Source: Candida dubliniensis CD36 (Eukaryota > Ascomycota > Pichiomycetes > Serinales > Debaryomycetaceae). From it: a stretch of DNA of 64,000 nucleotides. The stretch's first letter is position 1. The number at the start of each line of letters is the position of its first letter. The notes under the pieces are model-generated. The model did no database searches. It was given only the letters and a program-made list of their open reading frames with translations, and was not told the origin of the DNA. The translations under genes were made by a program, and so were the position numbers. Location of the stretch: assembly GCF_000026945.1 (NCBI RefSeq), contig NC_012861.1, positions 1,054,001 to 1,118,000 on the forward strand. Reading direction: 5' to 3'. Shown here piece after piece: positions 11,201 through 20,149 of the stretch.

Positions 11201-11621
11201 TGCTTTGGACTCGCTACATTGTTGGTACAAGTTAGAACCATCTTACATTGATTTGAATTCTCCTATGGCAGCTGACTGTTTGGTTGGAGGGTTTTTGCTT
11301 CCTAAGGTTTCGAATTTGGAGAGTACTTTGGAAATATATTTCAAGTTATTGACAAATAATTTTGCGTTGACAAATTATATGCTGAATATGAATGTTATAA
11401 ACAGCATACTAATCAAATTGTCACTTCATGACAAAAAGAATCCAGTTATTCAACTTCTGTATTTGAAAGTTTTGAAGTGCTTGATAATATATTTGGTTGA
11501 TTCTAAGAGTTCGTTACCATTTTCAAAACCCGTGGTAAATACATTACAATCATTAAAGCTGAGACAGAGTTCATTGTTGATTGAAGAAGTCACTACAGAA
11601 CTTTTGCTGATGCTAAAATAG
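8241..11621 (+). CDS. CDC15: Ser/Thr protein kinase Cdc15 (mitotic exit / septation network)
   Basis: From the first ATG at 8241 the product has 1126 residues. The frame is open further upstream but has no ATG there, so the upstream codons are leader. A poly-Gln tract precedes a STE20-class kinase domain (about residues 211-460): glycine loop VGNGAFASVY, VIAIKQIR, catalytic VVHRDVKAANVLL, DFG in KLADFGVAT, and GTPNWMAPE. A long helical C-terminal region of HEAT/armadillo character follows, as in S. cerevisiae Cdc15 and S. pombe Cdc7. The domain order (kinase first, long repeat tail) identifies the mitotic-exit kinase activated at spindle poles by the Tem1 GTPase. It is intact. Confidence 0.9.
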   Translation: MVLDDFDLNTEGLNEKTSLSTSQNPSSINGLNKESVLAKYEETNQGDEIEGFENLNDLSFSKYSKFSKASIIVRNDSKSKTSTLDSPFAKKLKEDLNVEFTSDSAKPYYPTVYPIYEFENNDENSDSPFIDYQKEKGNIAQKLSGQKLRNQQQQQQQQSKIGENFKQNNQYTRLQSTPKHQRTSSVKVSLTPAQKFEKRTSTRLHNALDNFELTTLVGNGAFASVYRAVNLKTNQVIAIKQIRIEKDQDVGVLMGEIDLLKILKHPNIVKYHGFVKTATSLNVLLEYCEGGSLRQLYKKLKKGLPEHQIINYVRQILEGLNYLHEQGVVHRDVKAANVLLTDKGDVKLADFGVATKVTSQHLTVVGTPNWMAPETVLGGEGICTASDIWSLGATIIELFTTNPPYHDLNPMATLHAIGTDEHPPLPKNMSTLAKDFLLECFQKQANLRISAKLLLKHKWLNQTATTKTSMATLLRQPSRELKSIKIYSESNDENWDEDFEEIKVSNLQNSTSSIIELKPDNTEKQFRLTKYSKKDLLTLFADNKEDTLNNFEFETIGPNKLAVVADSMDESDPFLNIDIENFDTNELEVQSKMEYLVLRLSRKLEQVHLGYEDAVPALIKVTGRMLHLVKKYLVLHDTLIRDHGVLSLLELLESFQDIPSQQQLWYHCLSILNHVFESNLGTLENFCFLGGIPTVAHFRSATYEVQVRLQVAKFIGILNLSEKALSMFVSCGGLRLVSKFVEEDFDTTPTFPLIAIESIHNILAKDLSRSKSDLCRILSKHGVIFWLVVLLNRLVKYDQKPPIKNVSKEQVQITIERIIDIIRYFSQSETKVRISIGSIDLFKLIFKLFDNLKLSHQLTLLKFVKSMSCISEVLKNLYHAEILEFLVKLLKSYVPSKGNYKEIINVLAPILYNSLALNHRRESEFVNLGGLPYLKTLSIINLPFRQFILPIICEFVHCDASVVNELKKNDIAKIYYNLLLDPYWQSNALDSLHCWYKLEPSYIDLNSPMAADCLVGGFLLPKVSNLESTLEIYFKLLTNNFALTNYMLNMNVINSILIKLSLHDKKNPVIQLLYLKVLKCLIIYLVDSKSSLPFSKPVVNTLQSLKLRQSSLLIEEVTTELLLMLK

Positions 11622-11855
11622 AGTGTGTATATATTATAGAGACCACTAAGAATTATTACTATATGGTAGAGAAAAAAGGGCAGCTACGAAACCGCGGCTC
11701 TAACATATGTAGATTCTATAAAAGAAAAAAAAAAATAAAATAAAATCTTCTCCACAATAAAAAGTTACTCTATTCCACTTCTTGTCTTTCCTAAAGCCAA
11801 ATTTGGAACAGTTTGCCTACACTTTTTCAACCAATCAGGTTCCAAAAAAAAAAGA

Positions 11856-13118
11856 ATGATCCCAATATCTTACCCTTCTCCCAGAGTTTCACAGCTCGAT
11901 GCGGGTATATTAGATTCCGAATTATTTTCGTTGTTGAAAGATCAACTTTCGTCGATTTTTCAACTACACAATACAAGCAGATACTCATTTAGTCAGCACC
12001 TGGAGCTATATTCATTGCTACTCAATTTATTAATTTTTAGACTCACTATCTGGAAATCAGGCTCCTCGTACGGTTCTTCTTTGCAAAATTTGAAGTTGAC
12101 AGATTCAAAATCAGGGAAAATCATCGGGAACTCTCGAAAGACTTTATTAGGAGCAGTTATTATTGGTGGTTACTTGTACAAAAAATTAGAATCATATCTT
12201 TTTTCTTTGGATGAATCATCTACACATAATTCTGCTTCAACTTTGGATAAATTGAAAAACTACTTGTTGATCAATAAAACATCAATTCTTTCTGGATTGG
12301 AGAATTCTTTAAAGATTGCTAATTTGGTCAACTTCACCTTCTTTTTAGTAAACGGGAGGTATTCATCGTTGGTTAATAGAGTATTGGGAATAATAGAGAC
12401 TCCAATATCATCAGACTTGTTAAAATTCAATGGAAGCAATGTGAATTATGAGTTTCAAAATAGACAATTGGTTTGGAATGTTATGACAGAATTTCTTGTT
12501 TTCATTTTGCCGTTGTTACAATTACGGAAACTAGGAAGAATGACAAGAAAGCTATTGGGAAGATCAAAAACTTCATTGGACGTTCAATCGGGGAATGTTC
12601 CAACTTTGACTTCATACACAAATTTACCAGTTTCAGAATGTGCCATTTGTCACGACAATAACAATCAGGCATCACAAACAGGTGGTAGAACTTTTCCATC
12701 GGCGGGGCCTGTAACAAATCCTTACATCACTAATTGTGGGCATATCTATTGCTATGTGTGTATTTCAACCCGGTTTAACATAATCAAAGTAAATGGCGAG
12801 GATATGCCCTGTCTTCGTTGTGGTAAAAGATTGGAATGGTTTGAGGAATTTGGATTGGCTGATGGTGCAGTTGACGAAGATGCTATTGTATTGAGTATTG
12901 AAAACGATGCAAGTGAAGAGCTGGAAGAGGAGCTGGACGAAGAGGGTAGTATAACAAGTGAAAAAGAGGTACATTCTTATGAGCCTGAACTTGGCCAAAA
13001 CCGGATTCAAAGGCACTTGAGTGAGAGATCGACTATTTTTGACAACCAGAGTGCCGATGAGTTCAGTGAGGATGAATATAGTGAAGAAGAGGAATTCGAT
13101 GCCGATGAAATGATGTAA
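11856..13118 (+). CDS. PEX2: Peroxin-2-like RING E3 of the peroxisomal membrane
   Basis: A 420-residue protein with an N-terminal PRVSQLDAGILDSEL segment of the Pex2/Pex12 type, hydrophobic helices in the first 230 residues, and a C-terminal RING. The RING reads CAIC (near residue 262), a spacer, then NCGHIYCYVC and CLRCGKRL, so the Cys/His ligand set looks complete. An acidic Glu/Asp-rich tail of about 90 residues follows. Pex2, Pex10 and Pex12 form the ubiquitin-ligase channel that recycles the Pex5 receptor. The RING placement and N-terminus favour Pex2. The gene ends only 18 bp from the end of convergent PUF6, so the transcripts must overlap. Confidence 0.85.
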   Translation: MIPISYPSPRVSQLDAGILDSELFSLLKDQLSSIFQLHNTSRYSFSQHLELYSLLLNLLIFRLTIWKSGSSYGSSLQNLKLTDSKSGKIIGNSRKTLLGAVIIGGYLYKKLESYLFSLDESSTHNSASTLDKLKNYLLINKTSILSGLENSLKIANLVNFTFFLVNGRYSSLVNRVLGIIETPISSDLLKFNGSNVNYEFQNRQLVWNVMTEFLVFILPLLQLRKLGRMTRKLLGRSKTSLDVQSGNVPTLTSYTNLPVSECAICHDNNNQASQTGGRTFPSAGPVTNPYITNCGHIYCYVCISTRFNIIKVNGEDMPCLRCGKRLEWFEEFGLADGAVDEDAIVLSIENDASEELEEELDEEGSITSEKEVHSYEPELGQNRIQRHLSERSTIFDNQSADEFSEDEYSEEEEFDADEMM

Positions 13119-13136
13119 GCATTTAATATACAAGTT

Positions 13137-15161
13137 CTAAACAATATTTTTTAAAAGTTTTGCTCCTTTGTCGTCGTCAGACAAAGATAATTTCTTTATA
13201 GCTTTTTTCAATTTTTCAGCTTTAGGGGATTTTTCCAATTGCAAGACTTCTATAGCAGATACAAGAACAAAGGCTGGTTGCCCAGAAACCCAATCTTCGA
13301 CGTTGATTTCATCAGCCACCCTCTCTGCAAACTCGCTACCGATACCAGGAGATGCAGCTTGACCAGTTTTCACTAACTTCTTAGACTCATTGTCGAATTT
13401 GAATTCGTTTCCTTGAATTAAAGATTTCACCAATCTTGAAACAAATGGGGCTTTATTGAGTAAATGGTAATCTTCGAGCACATCGCCACAAATTGTTTTT
13501 TGAAAAATCATATCGACCAACTGAGGTCTCAAATTTTTATTAACTTCCTCGACTTTGGTTGATGTGAGGATTAATTCAGTTATTACTTGAGCAGCAATGT
13601 TTACTTGTAATAATTTGACTATAGACTCTTCATCCAATAATGCCTTGTAAATTGGTACTATTGATCTTTCCAAAAGTTCCGATTTTCTTTGCTCTTTGTC
13701 CTTTTTAGAAGTTTTTTTGTAAGCCAATTCTTCATATCCCAATAATGCATTCTTTACGTTAGGAGCAAAATACTTGCCATCTAAACCTTTCAACAAGTAC
13801 AATATGGGTCTTCTTGAAAATTTATCTTGAATTAACTCAGGAACTAATTCCGAAGTAAATATTTCTGTACCAAATGATTTAAAAATTAAAACAGTATCAT
13901 CAACAGTCATGAACAAGGTGATTAACACAATATTACCATATTCATTTTTGATCAATTCATTGCTGTGGGTTTTCAAACCTCTGATGATTACTTTACGCTC
14001 CTTAGCGTTAGCAAGGGCAATTAAATTACAAGCGACATCAGAACCTTCTTGGGTATGGACCAACTCTGCGAATTGCTCACCAAGCAAATCAATAAAGTCA
14101 CGAATAGCAGAATCGTTAGCGTCAATGTCATCTTTTAATACAGTAACATACTCCTTCATGGCTGCGTGTAAAATTTGAAATCCGGTAGAACCTTTCTCAA
14201 CTGAAGCCTTAATGGTACCATATAAATTACTCATAATCAATTGCTTCTTTTCAGCCAGCTCTCTAGTAATATCTAAAACAGTTTTCCCCTTACCAGAGTC
14301 TCTGAAAACAGCATATTGCGATCCCCAAAACTCTCTAATCATTTGTTGTCTTTGTTCAGAAGTGGAGTAGAGCACATACAAATCTTCAACAACATAGGCA
14401 CCTTCTTTGTGTCTCATTAATTTACGCAATTTACCATGTAATTCATCAACAATGATAGCTCTAGATTCTTTCGATCCATAATGCAAAAGCTTAATCAACA
14501 AATACTTCCCATATGCAGAAGTTGCCAACTGGTAAAAAGAACCCTTCAACGAATTCACTATAATGTCTCTTCTTTCTTTATTTGAATACTTCACTAAAGT
14601 TTGAACCACACGAGAAGCATCATGTTTCATAACAAGATCGCTGATTACATCATGAGACAATTCCCAGACTTCGTCACATAATCTATCACGTTGTGCTTTG
14701 GTTGGAGCTGGTTTGGTGACTCTCAACTTTTCCCATAAGCTTTTGATTTTCTGTACTTGAATACCTGCTTTCCTCTGTAATTTACGTTCACTTAATATCT
14801 TTTTCTGTTCTGAATGTTGTTCTTTCGATGTTTTTTTGTTTGGATCAATGTGGTCATTATCTCCATTTTCTTGGTCCTCTTCCTCTTCCTCATCATTATC
14901 GTCCTCTCCCTCTCCCTCGTCCTCTTCATCTTTATCTCCCTTCACATCTTCATCATCCAAGTCATCTAATTCATCTTCATCCTCACTGATATCCAAATCG
15001 TCCTCAGAACTGGATTCTGCGTCACTTTCTTGGATTTGATCCTCTGAATGCTCGCTCTCAGAAGAAGGTGAGGGAAGTTCTTCAGCTAACTTTGCCTTCT
15101 TGGAAGCTTTATTGTTGTATTTGTCCGCAGAACGCTTCACTCCCTTAACTTTGTTACCCAT
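13137..15161 (-). CDS. PUF6: Pumilio-repeat protein Puf6 (60S biogenesis and mRNA repression)
   Basis: A 674-residue protein. It has a basic N-terminus, then a very acidic Asp/Glu stretch (about residues 30-110), and then about 450 residues of divergent PUF repeats with patterns such as DASRVVQTLVKYSNKERRD, KYLLIKLLHYGSKESR and GSDVACNLIALANAKERK. This order (acidic head plus an extended, non-canonical PUF fold) is that of Puf6/human PUM3. In S. cerevisiae the protein binds ASH1 mRNA and pre-60S particles. No disruption is seen. The upstream spacer shared with the FMP10-like gene contains a PAC-like site, consistent with ribosome-biogenesis regulation. Confidence 0.93.
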   Translation of the reverse strand: MGNKVKGVKRSADKYNNKASKKAKLAEELPSPSSESEHSEDQIQESDAESSSEDDLDISEDEDELDDLDDEDVKGDKDEEDEGEGEDDNDEEEEEDQENGDNDHIDPNKKTSKEQHSEQKKILSERKLQRKAGIQVQKIKSLWEKLRVTKPAPTKAQRDRLCDEVWELSHDVISDLVMKHDASRVVQTLVKYSNKERRDIIVNSLKGSFYQLATSAYGKYLLIKLLHYGSKESRAIIVDELHGKLRKLMRHKEGAYVVEDLYVLYSTSEQRQQMIREFWGSQYAVFRDSGKGKTVLDITRELAEKKQLIMSNLYGTIKASVEKGSTGFQILHAAMKEYVTVLKDDIDANDSAIRDFIDLLGEQFAELVHTQEGSDVACNLIALANAKERKVIIRGLKTHSNELIKNEYGNIVLITLFMTVDDTVLIFKSFGTEIFTSELVPELIQDKFSRRPILYLLKGLDGKYFAPNVKNALLGYEELAYKKTSKKDKEQRKSELLERSIVPIYKALLDEESIVKLLQVNIAAQVITELILTSTKVEEVNKNLRPQLVDMIFQKTICGDVLEDYHLLNKAPFVSRLVKSLIQGNEFKFDNESKKLVKTGQAASPGIGSEFAERVADEINVEDWVSGQPAFVLVSAIEVLQLEKSPKAEKLKKAIKKLSLSDDDKGAKLLKNIV

Positions 15162-15243
15162 TGGTGATAGTTTACTTTCCTAATAATTGACCTTGGTAAG
15201 ACTTGGGTTTAAAAAAAAAAAAAAAAAAAAAATAGAAAAATAT

Positions 15244-15256
15244 TTCAGATGAGCAT
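15244..15256 (+). promoter_or_regulatory. PAC-like element in the PUF6 / FMP10-like divergent promoter
   Basis: TTCAGATGAGCAT, identical over 13 bases to the site between BMT2 and MAK5 at 780-792, 83 bp upstream of the PUF6 start codon. The GATGAG core is that of PAC. PUF6 is the likely target because its product acts in ribosome assembly. Confidence 0.5.
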
Positions 15257-15380
15257 CGTAAACATTTTGGTCGTGTCAACCGTCAAAATGCGACTTTCAA
15301 AAAGTATTGGTGGTACTTTAGACACGAACAAAAATTAATATCAGATAATAACTTCAAGGGGTTATCTCCACACTTTAGAA

Positions 15381-16052
15381 ATGTTCAGATCATTAGTCAG
15401 AAAAACAACACCCTTGCTTGCATTTGGAGTAGGAATAGCAGCATTTCCCAAAGATTGGAGAAAAGGTCAGTTTGGTGATAAAAAGTTGTTGGTCATCAAT
15501 GATTCAGTTCTAGAGCAAATTCGGTCATCTGAGAGATACAAGCAATTGGTCAATGACCCTAATCTTAAACATTACAATTCAAGTCATGCTTTCCCAGATC
15601 AGCATCATAAAAATTACGTAAACACTGGACTTTTGTTTGGACCTGATTTGATGGAAATAGACCCGATAGTATTTCTTGATGAAAAGAAGGGGGAGTTGAC
15701 CAGTTTTTATCATTTGGGGGATAAGCTTATTAGCCAAGATGGACAAATCCACAATGGAATCGTGTCCACAATTTTGGATGAAGGATTGTGTTCTGCAGGA
15801 TTCCCATTATTGCCATCGAAGAAAGGCGTTACTGCCAGTTTACTGATTGATTTCAAAAACCAAGCACCACCACAAAGTACTGTAGTGCTACATGCAAAGG
15901 TAAAGGAGGCCAAGGGTAGAAAAGTTGTCATTGAAGGTTACTTGGAAACTTTGCCATTGAATAAATCAGAGTCACCATTGTTAATTGCTGAGTCCAAGTG
16001 TGTGCTTGTTGAACCAAAATGGTTCAAGTACTTTGCTTGGTTGCAAGTCTAG
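15381..16052 (+). CDS. Hotdog-fold thioesterase-like mitochondrial protein (Fmp10-like)
   Basis: A 223-residue protein. The N-terminus MFRSLVRKTTPLLAFGVGIA looks like a mitochondrial presequence plus hydrophobic segment. The C-terminal half is a PaaI-type hotdog domain. HNGIVSTILDEG (124-135) corresponds to the HGG-x-x-x-T-L-x-D-E active-site helix, followed by beta strands (SLLIDFKNQAPPQSTVVLHAKV, EGYLETL). The middle His is replaced as is usual in this subfamily (HNG). It resembles the S. cerevisiae mitochondrial protein Fmp10 from memory. Substrate unknown; acyl-CoA hydrolysis is a family-level inference. Confidence 0.75.
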   Translation: MFRSLVRKTTPLLAFGVGIAAFPKDWRKGQFGDKKLLVINDSVLEQIRSSERYKQLVNDPNLKHYNSSHAFPDQHHKNYVNTGLLFGPDLMEIDPIVFLDEKKGELTSFYHLGDKLISQDGQIHNGIVSTILDEGLCSAGFPLLPSKKGVTASLLIDFKNQAPPQSTVVLHAKVKEAKGRKVVIEGYLETLPLNKSESPLLIAESKCVLVEPKWFKYFAWLQV

Positions 16053-16944
16053 ACGTCATTGTACGTGTTCACAAACATCAATCAGAATTCATTATTACAG
16101 GTGCTTTATAGCTGTTATCGCTTATTATAATAATATTGTTATTAATTTTTGTTAGACTAGTAAACTATTAAGGAGCTCTATTACGTCATTGATATGTACA
16201 TTGTATGTATGTACGTTAGAATAAACATAAGCCTATCTTGTTTCATACTCAGCAGACCGGTAATTACTCGAAAACTTGATGTAAAACAAAATTTGGACTG
16301 ACAAATATTAACCATTTCCCCAAATTTTTTCTTCATAGGTTACAACTAACGGACACGCTGTTGAGCCTGAACAATTGTGACCCTGCTCGAAATCCTCGGG
16401 ATCTGCATAAACTAAGTTGCTCTCGAACATGTTAACACTTTATTGATAGTACTGCTTTTGATTGCTCAATTACACAAAATCGAAATGGTATTAAATTTTA
16501 ATCAATCAATAAATTAATTATTATTATAGCCTCAACAACAACAACAAGTTAAAAAAAGTACTTGCTGTTCTGCATATAATTCCCAAGCAATATCAAGAAA
16601 TTGACTATGGTGTGTGTTTGTGTGTGTGGCACTTGAATTTTAGTAGATTGCTACGTTATGTTAATTAATTAATGGTTTGTTTCCAAGTTTAGCAATCTCA
16701 GCATTTCGAGACTTGATGACGTTTGGAAAGAGCATAAATCCATAACTGTACTTCAAGAAAATTTAGTGGCGTTGTTGCTAAGTTGCTATGATCATTTATG
16801 GTGAGTAATAACAATGTCCGCCTTCAATTGATGAAGATTGATTTTGGGTATAAATAGAGGTGAAGTTCCACAGTTTAGATTTTGATTTGCATTCTTTTTT
16901 TTTCTCATCATTATAAAAACAAAACAACAAAACAACAATTAAAC
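16053..16944. other. Long upstream region of the WH11-like gene
   Basis: About 890 bp with no gene, ending in a clear TATA box and an A/C-rich leader. It contains TG-rich and TTAA-rich stretches but no recognisable retroelement. In C. albicans the WH11 upstream region is known to carry white-phase-specific activating sequences. I cannot place them from sequence alone. Confidence 0.55.
16849..16856 (+). promoter_or_regulatory. TATA box of the WH11-like gene
   Basis: TATAAATA stands 96 bp upstream of the ATG at 16945, a canonical distance and sequence for a strongly regulated TATA-type yeast promoter. It is followed by an adenine-rich leader (AAACAACAAAACAACAATT) typical of highly expressed genes. 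Confidence 0.7.
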
Positions 16945-17142
16945 ATGTCCGACTTAGGTAGAAAAGATATTGGTGATAAAATCGAATCTAAATTGACTCC
17001 AGATTCTCAAAAATCCACTCCTGAACAATTCAAGGATAAGGTTACTGACTCCCTTGACAGTGCTGCTGGTAAAGCTACTTCTGAAAACGACAAGTCATTT
17101 GTCCAAAAAGCTTCTGACGCTATTTTTGGTGATTCCAAATAA
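16945..17142 (+). CDS. WH11: Small Hsp12/Wh11-family stress protein, white-phase protein candidate
   Basis: A 65-residue, very hydrophilic protein beginning MSDLGRKDIGDKIESKLTPD and ending QKASDAIFGDSK. The MSDxGRKxxxxK start and amphipathic helical repeats are the Hsp12 (HSP9/HSP12) family signature. These small proteins fold at membranes under stress. The start at 16945 is chosen because the frame upstream lacks an ATG and the family begins exactly MSD. Length and position next to thymidylate synthase match C. albicans WH11, whose transcript is specific to white-phase cells. That identification is from memory. The strong codon preference and promoter suggest high expression. Confidence 0.85.
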   Translation: MSDLGRKDIGDKIESKLTPDSQKSTPEQFKDKVTDSLDSAAGKATSENDKSFVQKASDAIFGDSK

Positions 17143-17506
17143 ACAATGACTGGAAGGGCCTCAATTGAGTTGAAGTCTTAGCTACTATTTTTTTCGGTTA
17201 TTAGATGAGCTATTGAGCTATCTATTTTATAAATACTTTTTGATATTCTTTAGTTTATTTTATATTCTTTAATAAATTTAAAGCTATTAATCAATCAATG
17301 TCAAAACTGTAAAATTGTGGGGGAAAAACATAGTGAGTGTTGCTACCAAATGTAAAGTTTGTGTCGCGTCTCACTTCTTTTCTCGTTCTCTTTTTCAATA
17401 CTAATGCGCGTAAATCAAATAAACAAAAAAAATAATGAAAAACATGAATGAAAATACATATCACTAGTTTTCTTCCATAGTGAACAACGAAACCAAATTA
17501 ATACAG
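17143..17506. promoter_or_regulatory. TMP1 upstream region with two MCB-core (CGCGT) sites
   Basis: The 364-bp spacer contains CGCGT at 17365-17369 and 17407-17411 (ACGCG on the other strand), the core of the MBF-binding MluI cell-cycle box that drives G1/S genes, including thymidylate synthase in S. cerevisiae. Such CpG-rich pentamers are otherwise scarce in this AT-rich window. MBF control of this gene is an inference. Confidence 0.5.
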
Positions 17507-18454
17507 ATGACTGTTTCTCCTAACATTGCAGAACAAGCATATCTTGATTTATGTAAAAAAATTATTGATGAAGGTGAACATCGTCCTGATAGAACTGGTA
17601 CAGGTACAAAATCACTCTTTGCTCCACCACAGTTAAGATTTGATTTATCAAATGATACCTTTCCTTTATTAACCACTAAAAAGGTTTTTTCAAAAGGGAT
17701 TATTCATGAATTATTATGGTTTGTTGCTGGGTCTACTGATGCTAAAATATTAAGCGAAAAGGGAGTGAAAATCTGGGAAGGCAATGGATCTCGTGAGTTT
17801 TTAGACAAATTAGGATTGACTCATCGTCGTGAAGGGGATTTGGGACCAGTTTATGGTTTCCAATGGAGACATTTTGGTGCAGAATATAAAGATTGTGATT
17901 CTGATTATAGTGGCCAAGGATTTGATCAGTTACAAGATGTTATTAAAAAATTGAAAACAAATCCTTATGATAGAAGAATTATCATGTCTGCTTGGAATCC
18001 ACCAGATTTTGCTAAAATGGCATTACCTCCATGTCATGTATTTTGTCAATTTTATGTGAACTTCCCTACATCTCAACCAGACTCAAATAATCCCAAACAA
18101 GCTAAAACCGCCAAACCAAAATTATCTTGTTTATTGTATCAAAGATCTTGTGATATGGGGTTAGGTGTACCATTTAATATTGCATCCTACGCGTTGTTAA
18201 CTAAGATGATTGCACATGTGGTGGATATGGACTGTGGCGAATTCATTCATACTTTAGGTGATGCACATGTCTATTTGGATCATATAGATGCCTTGAAGGA
18301 ACAATTTGAAAGAATTCCAAAACAATTTCCTAAATTGGTTATCAAAGAGGAAAGAAAAGCAGAAATTAAATCCATTGATGACTTTAAATTTGAGGATTTC
18401 GAAATAATTGGATACGAACCATATCCACCTATAAAAATGAAAATGAGTGTGTGA
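17507..18454 (+). CDS. TMP1: Thymidylate synthase
   Basis: A 315-residue enzyme from the ATG at 17507. The frame is open upstream but without an ATG. It has all the hallmark blocks: [13 protein letters not shown] near the start, [25 protein letters not shown], the catalytic Cys176 in [12 protein letters not shown], and [20 protein letters not shown] followed by the [12 protein letters not shown] nucleotide-binding block. It methylates dUMP to dTMP using methylene-tetrahydrofolate. A 12-residue insert rich in Asn, Pro and Lys after the catalytic loop is a feature of yeast enzymes. It is intact. Confidence 0.97.
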   Translation: MTVSPNIAEQAYLDLCKKIIDEGEHRPDRTGTGTKSLFAPPQLRFDLSNDTFPLLTTKKVFSKGIIHELLWFVAGSTDAKILSEKGVKIWEGNGSREFLDKLGLTHRREGDLGPVYGFQWRHFGAEYKDCDSDYSGQGFDQLQDVIKKLKTNPYDRRIIMSAWNPPDFAKMALPPCHVFCQFYVNFPTSQPDSNNPKQAKTAKPKLSCLLYQRSCDMGLGVPFNIASYALLTKMIAHVVDMDCGEFIHTLGDAHVYLDHIDALKEQFERIPKQFPKLVIKEERKAEIKSIDDFKFEDFEIIGYEPYPPIKMKMSV

Positions 18455-18563
18455 GATACATATATTGATATATCTAGGTATATATAGAGAGATAGAAGTT
18501 AAGTCAAAAAAAAAAAAAGAAAAAAATTATAAGACTATACAGTCATTGCCCTAGGATATTGTA

Positions 18564-19928
18564 TTAGCCAATAGTTGTATATCTGCGATTTCTTTGTGAT
18601 GTTTTATCTTCCTGGAAATCAAATATGGATAAATCAGCTTGATCGAATCCATCTAATGATTGACGCTTTTTGTTGGTGGTTTTTGCTGTATTGGTTATAT
18701 TAGATAATGCTTTGCGCTTATTTTGAGGTTCTTCTTGATCCTTTGATTCTTGTTGTGATTCATTGGCTCTTTTCTTCGAATTTGTAGTATAGTTTATTAA
18801 CACATTATCACCAACTGCATCCAACATTTTGATAGATTCCCTTCTCATTTTAGCACGCATAGACAAAGGTTTGTAGTTCACTTCTTTTCTGTTCCGTGAA
18901 GGTCTTCTTGGAGGAAGTTCTTCTGATGATGCACGTGTACTTGCCGGTGGTTCTGATCCTACAGTTTCAGGATCTGGTTTCTCTTCAGTTTTAACTAAAG
19001 AAGTGGATTTTTTAGTTGGTTTGTTAGCAGATTTTTTGCCCTTTTCTTTGCTTTCTTTGGCTGTCTTCGATTTCAGTTTGAGTGTTGATATGGGTTCATC
19101 ACTGTTGATTTGTGAGCTTGAGCTTGAGCTTGAGCTTGAGCTTGAACTTGGATACTCCTTCAATTTAGTATTTACGTCGCCCAGGTCTTCCTGTAATACT
19201 GAGCTTTTCTCATTGAATGTCGATTCCAAAGGTAATTTTGATTCACTACTTACAGGAGGTAGATCCCAAGTAGTTTTATCTTCATTCTTTGTGGTAGTTG
19301 TAGTAGTACTATTACTAGCGATTGTCACCAAATCATCCGATTCCAGTTGTTCTAAAATCGTTGAAAAATTCTCTAATGACTCTTTCTTTTCTTCTGGTAA
19401 TTTTTTCTTGAAATATTGAGGGACTCCATAGTTATTTGCTTTGCTTTCTTTGACAACTTTTTCCTCAATATCAAAAGCTGGTGTTGAAGTAGTTGAATTT
19501 AAAGGTGTTGAGGTTTCTGGTCTTATCAGCTGGACTAAACAATCTAGTTGTACATTTCTTGGTAATCCATTAGTAATTCTTGATTGTTGAATCAGTTGTA
19601 AAACATTGTTGAAATTGTTCATCACATTCGACTCAATGGAAGTCACTAAAGACAAAAGGGTATTACGTAGTCTAGTATTCTCTAAATTAGATTGGTTTAA
19701 TCTATTTTCCAATTCTGTTATTTTGGTAGAGTAGATTGCATTTCTTTTAGCCAATATTCTGTTTTGATCAACATATGTTTGAATTAATTCATCTTCTCCC
19801 AAGTTAATTTCCTTTGATGATGATGATGATGATGATGATGAACTTGTGGGTAGATTAGGTGTTATATTTATCGACAGACGTCGTCTTGTGCCCTTATCAC
19901 TAACAGGAATTTCAGATTTCCTTGCCAT
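18564..19928 (-). CDS. SGO1: Shugoshin (centromeric cohesion protector)
   Basis: A 454-residue protein with low overall complexity but the two shugoshin landmarks. The N-terminal coiled coil includes YVDQNRILAKRNAIYSTKI and a following leucine-rich heptad segment (about residues 48-95). A basic C-terminal motif, RRPSRNRKEVNYKPLSMRAK (about 341-360), is needed in the family for binding phosphorylated histone H2A at centromeres. Between them are Ser runs encoded by TCA/TCG-type repeats, including a block at 19106-19146 on this strand. Sgo1 protects cohesin via PP2A and senses kinetochore tension. It is divergent from DAD2, another kinetochore gene. Confidence 0.85.
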   Translation of the reverse strand: MARKSEIPVSDKGTRRRLSINITPNLPTSSSSSSSSSSKEINLGEDELIQTYVDQNRILAKRNAIYSTKITELENRLNQSNLENTRLRNTLLSLVTSIESNVMNNFNNVLQLIQQSRITNGLPRNVQLDCLVQLIRPETSTPLNSTTSTPAFDIEEKVVKESKANNYGVPQYFKKKLPEEKKESLENFSTILEQLESDDLVTIASNSTTTTTTKNEDKTTWDLPPVSSESKLPLESTFNEKSSVLQEDLGDVNTKLKEYPSSSSSSSSSSSSQINSDEPISTLKLKSKTAKESKEKGKKSANKPTKKSTSLVKTEEKPDPETVGSEPPASTRASSEELPPRRPSRNRKEVNYKPLSMRAKMRRESIKMLDAVGDNVLINYTTNSKKRANESQQESKDQEEPQNKRKALSNITNTAKTTNKKRQSLDGFDQADLSIFDFQEDKTSQRNRRYTTIG

Positions 19929-20149
19929 ATTTGACTAGTTTTGAATTATATCTCTGGTAATGATGGAATGGCCAAATGAATTAGGTGGTAAACAAAAACA
20001 AAAAGCAAAGAGGAAAATTCGAGGACTTAAAAAATCAAATCAAAACAAAACCAAAGCCAAAAAAAAAAAAAAAAAAATTATAAACAACGCCAAAAAATCA
20101 AAACATTCACTAAACATTTCATTCATCATTACCACAACAAAACCCCTAA

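Noticed and set aside
17480..17506. Extended start for thymidylate synthase
   Set aside because: It begins at GTG; the ATG at 17507 gives the usual MTVSP start and normal length.
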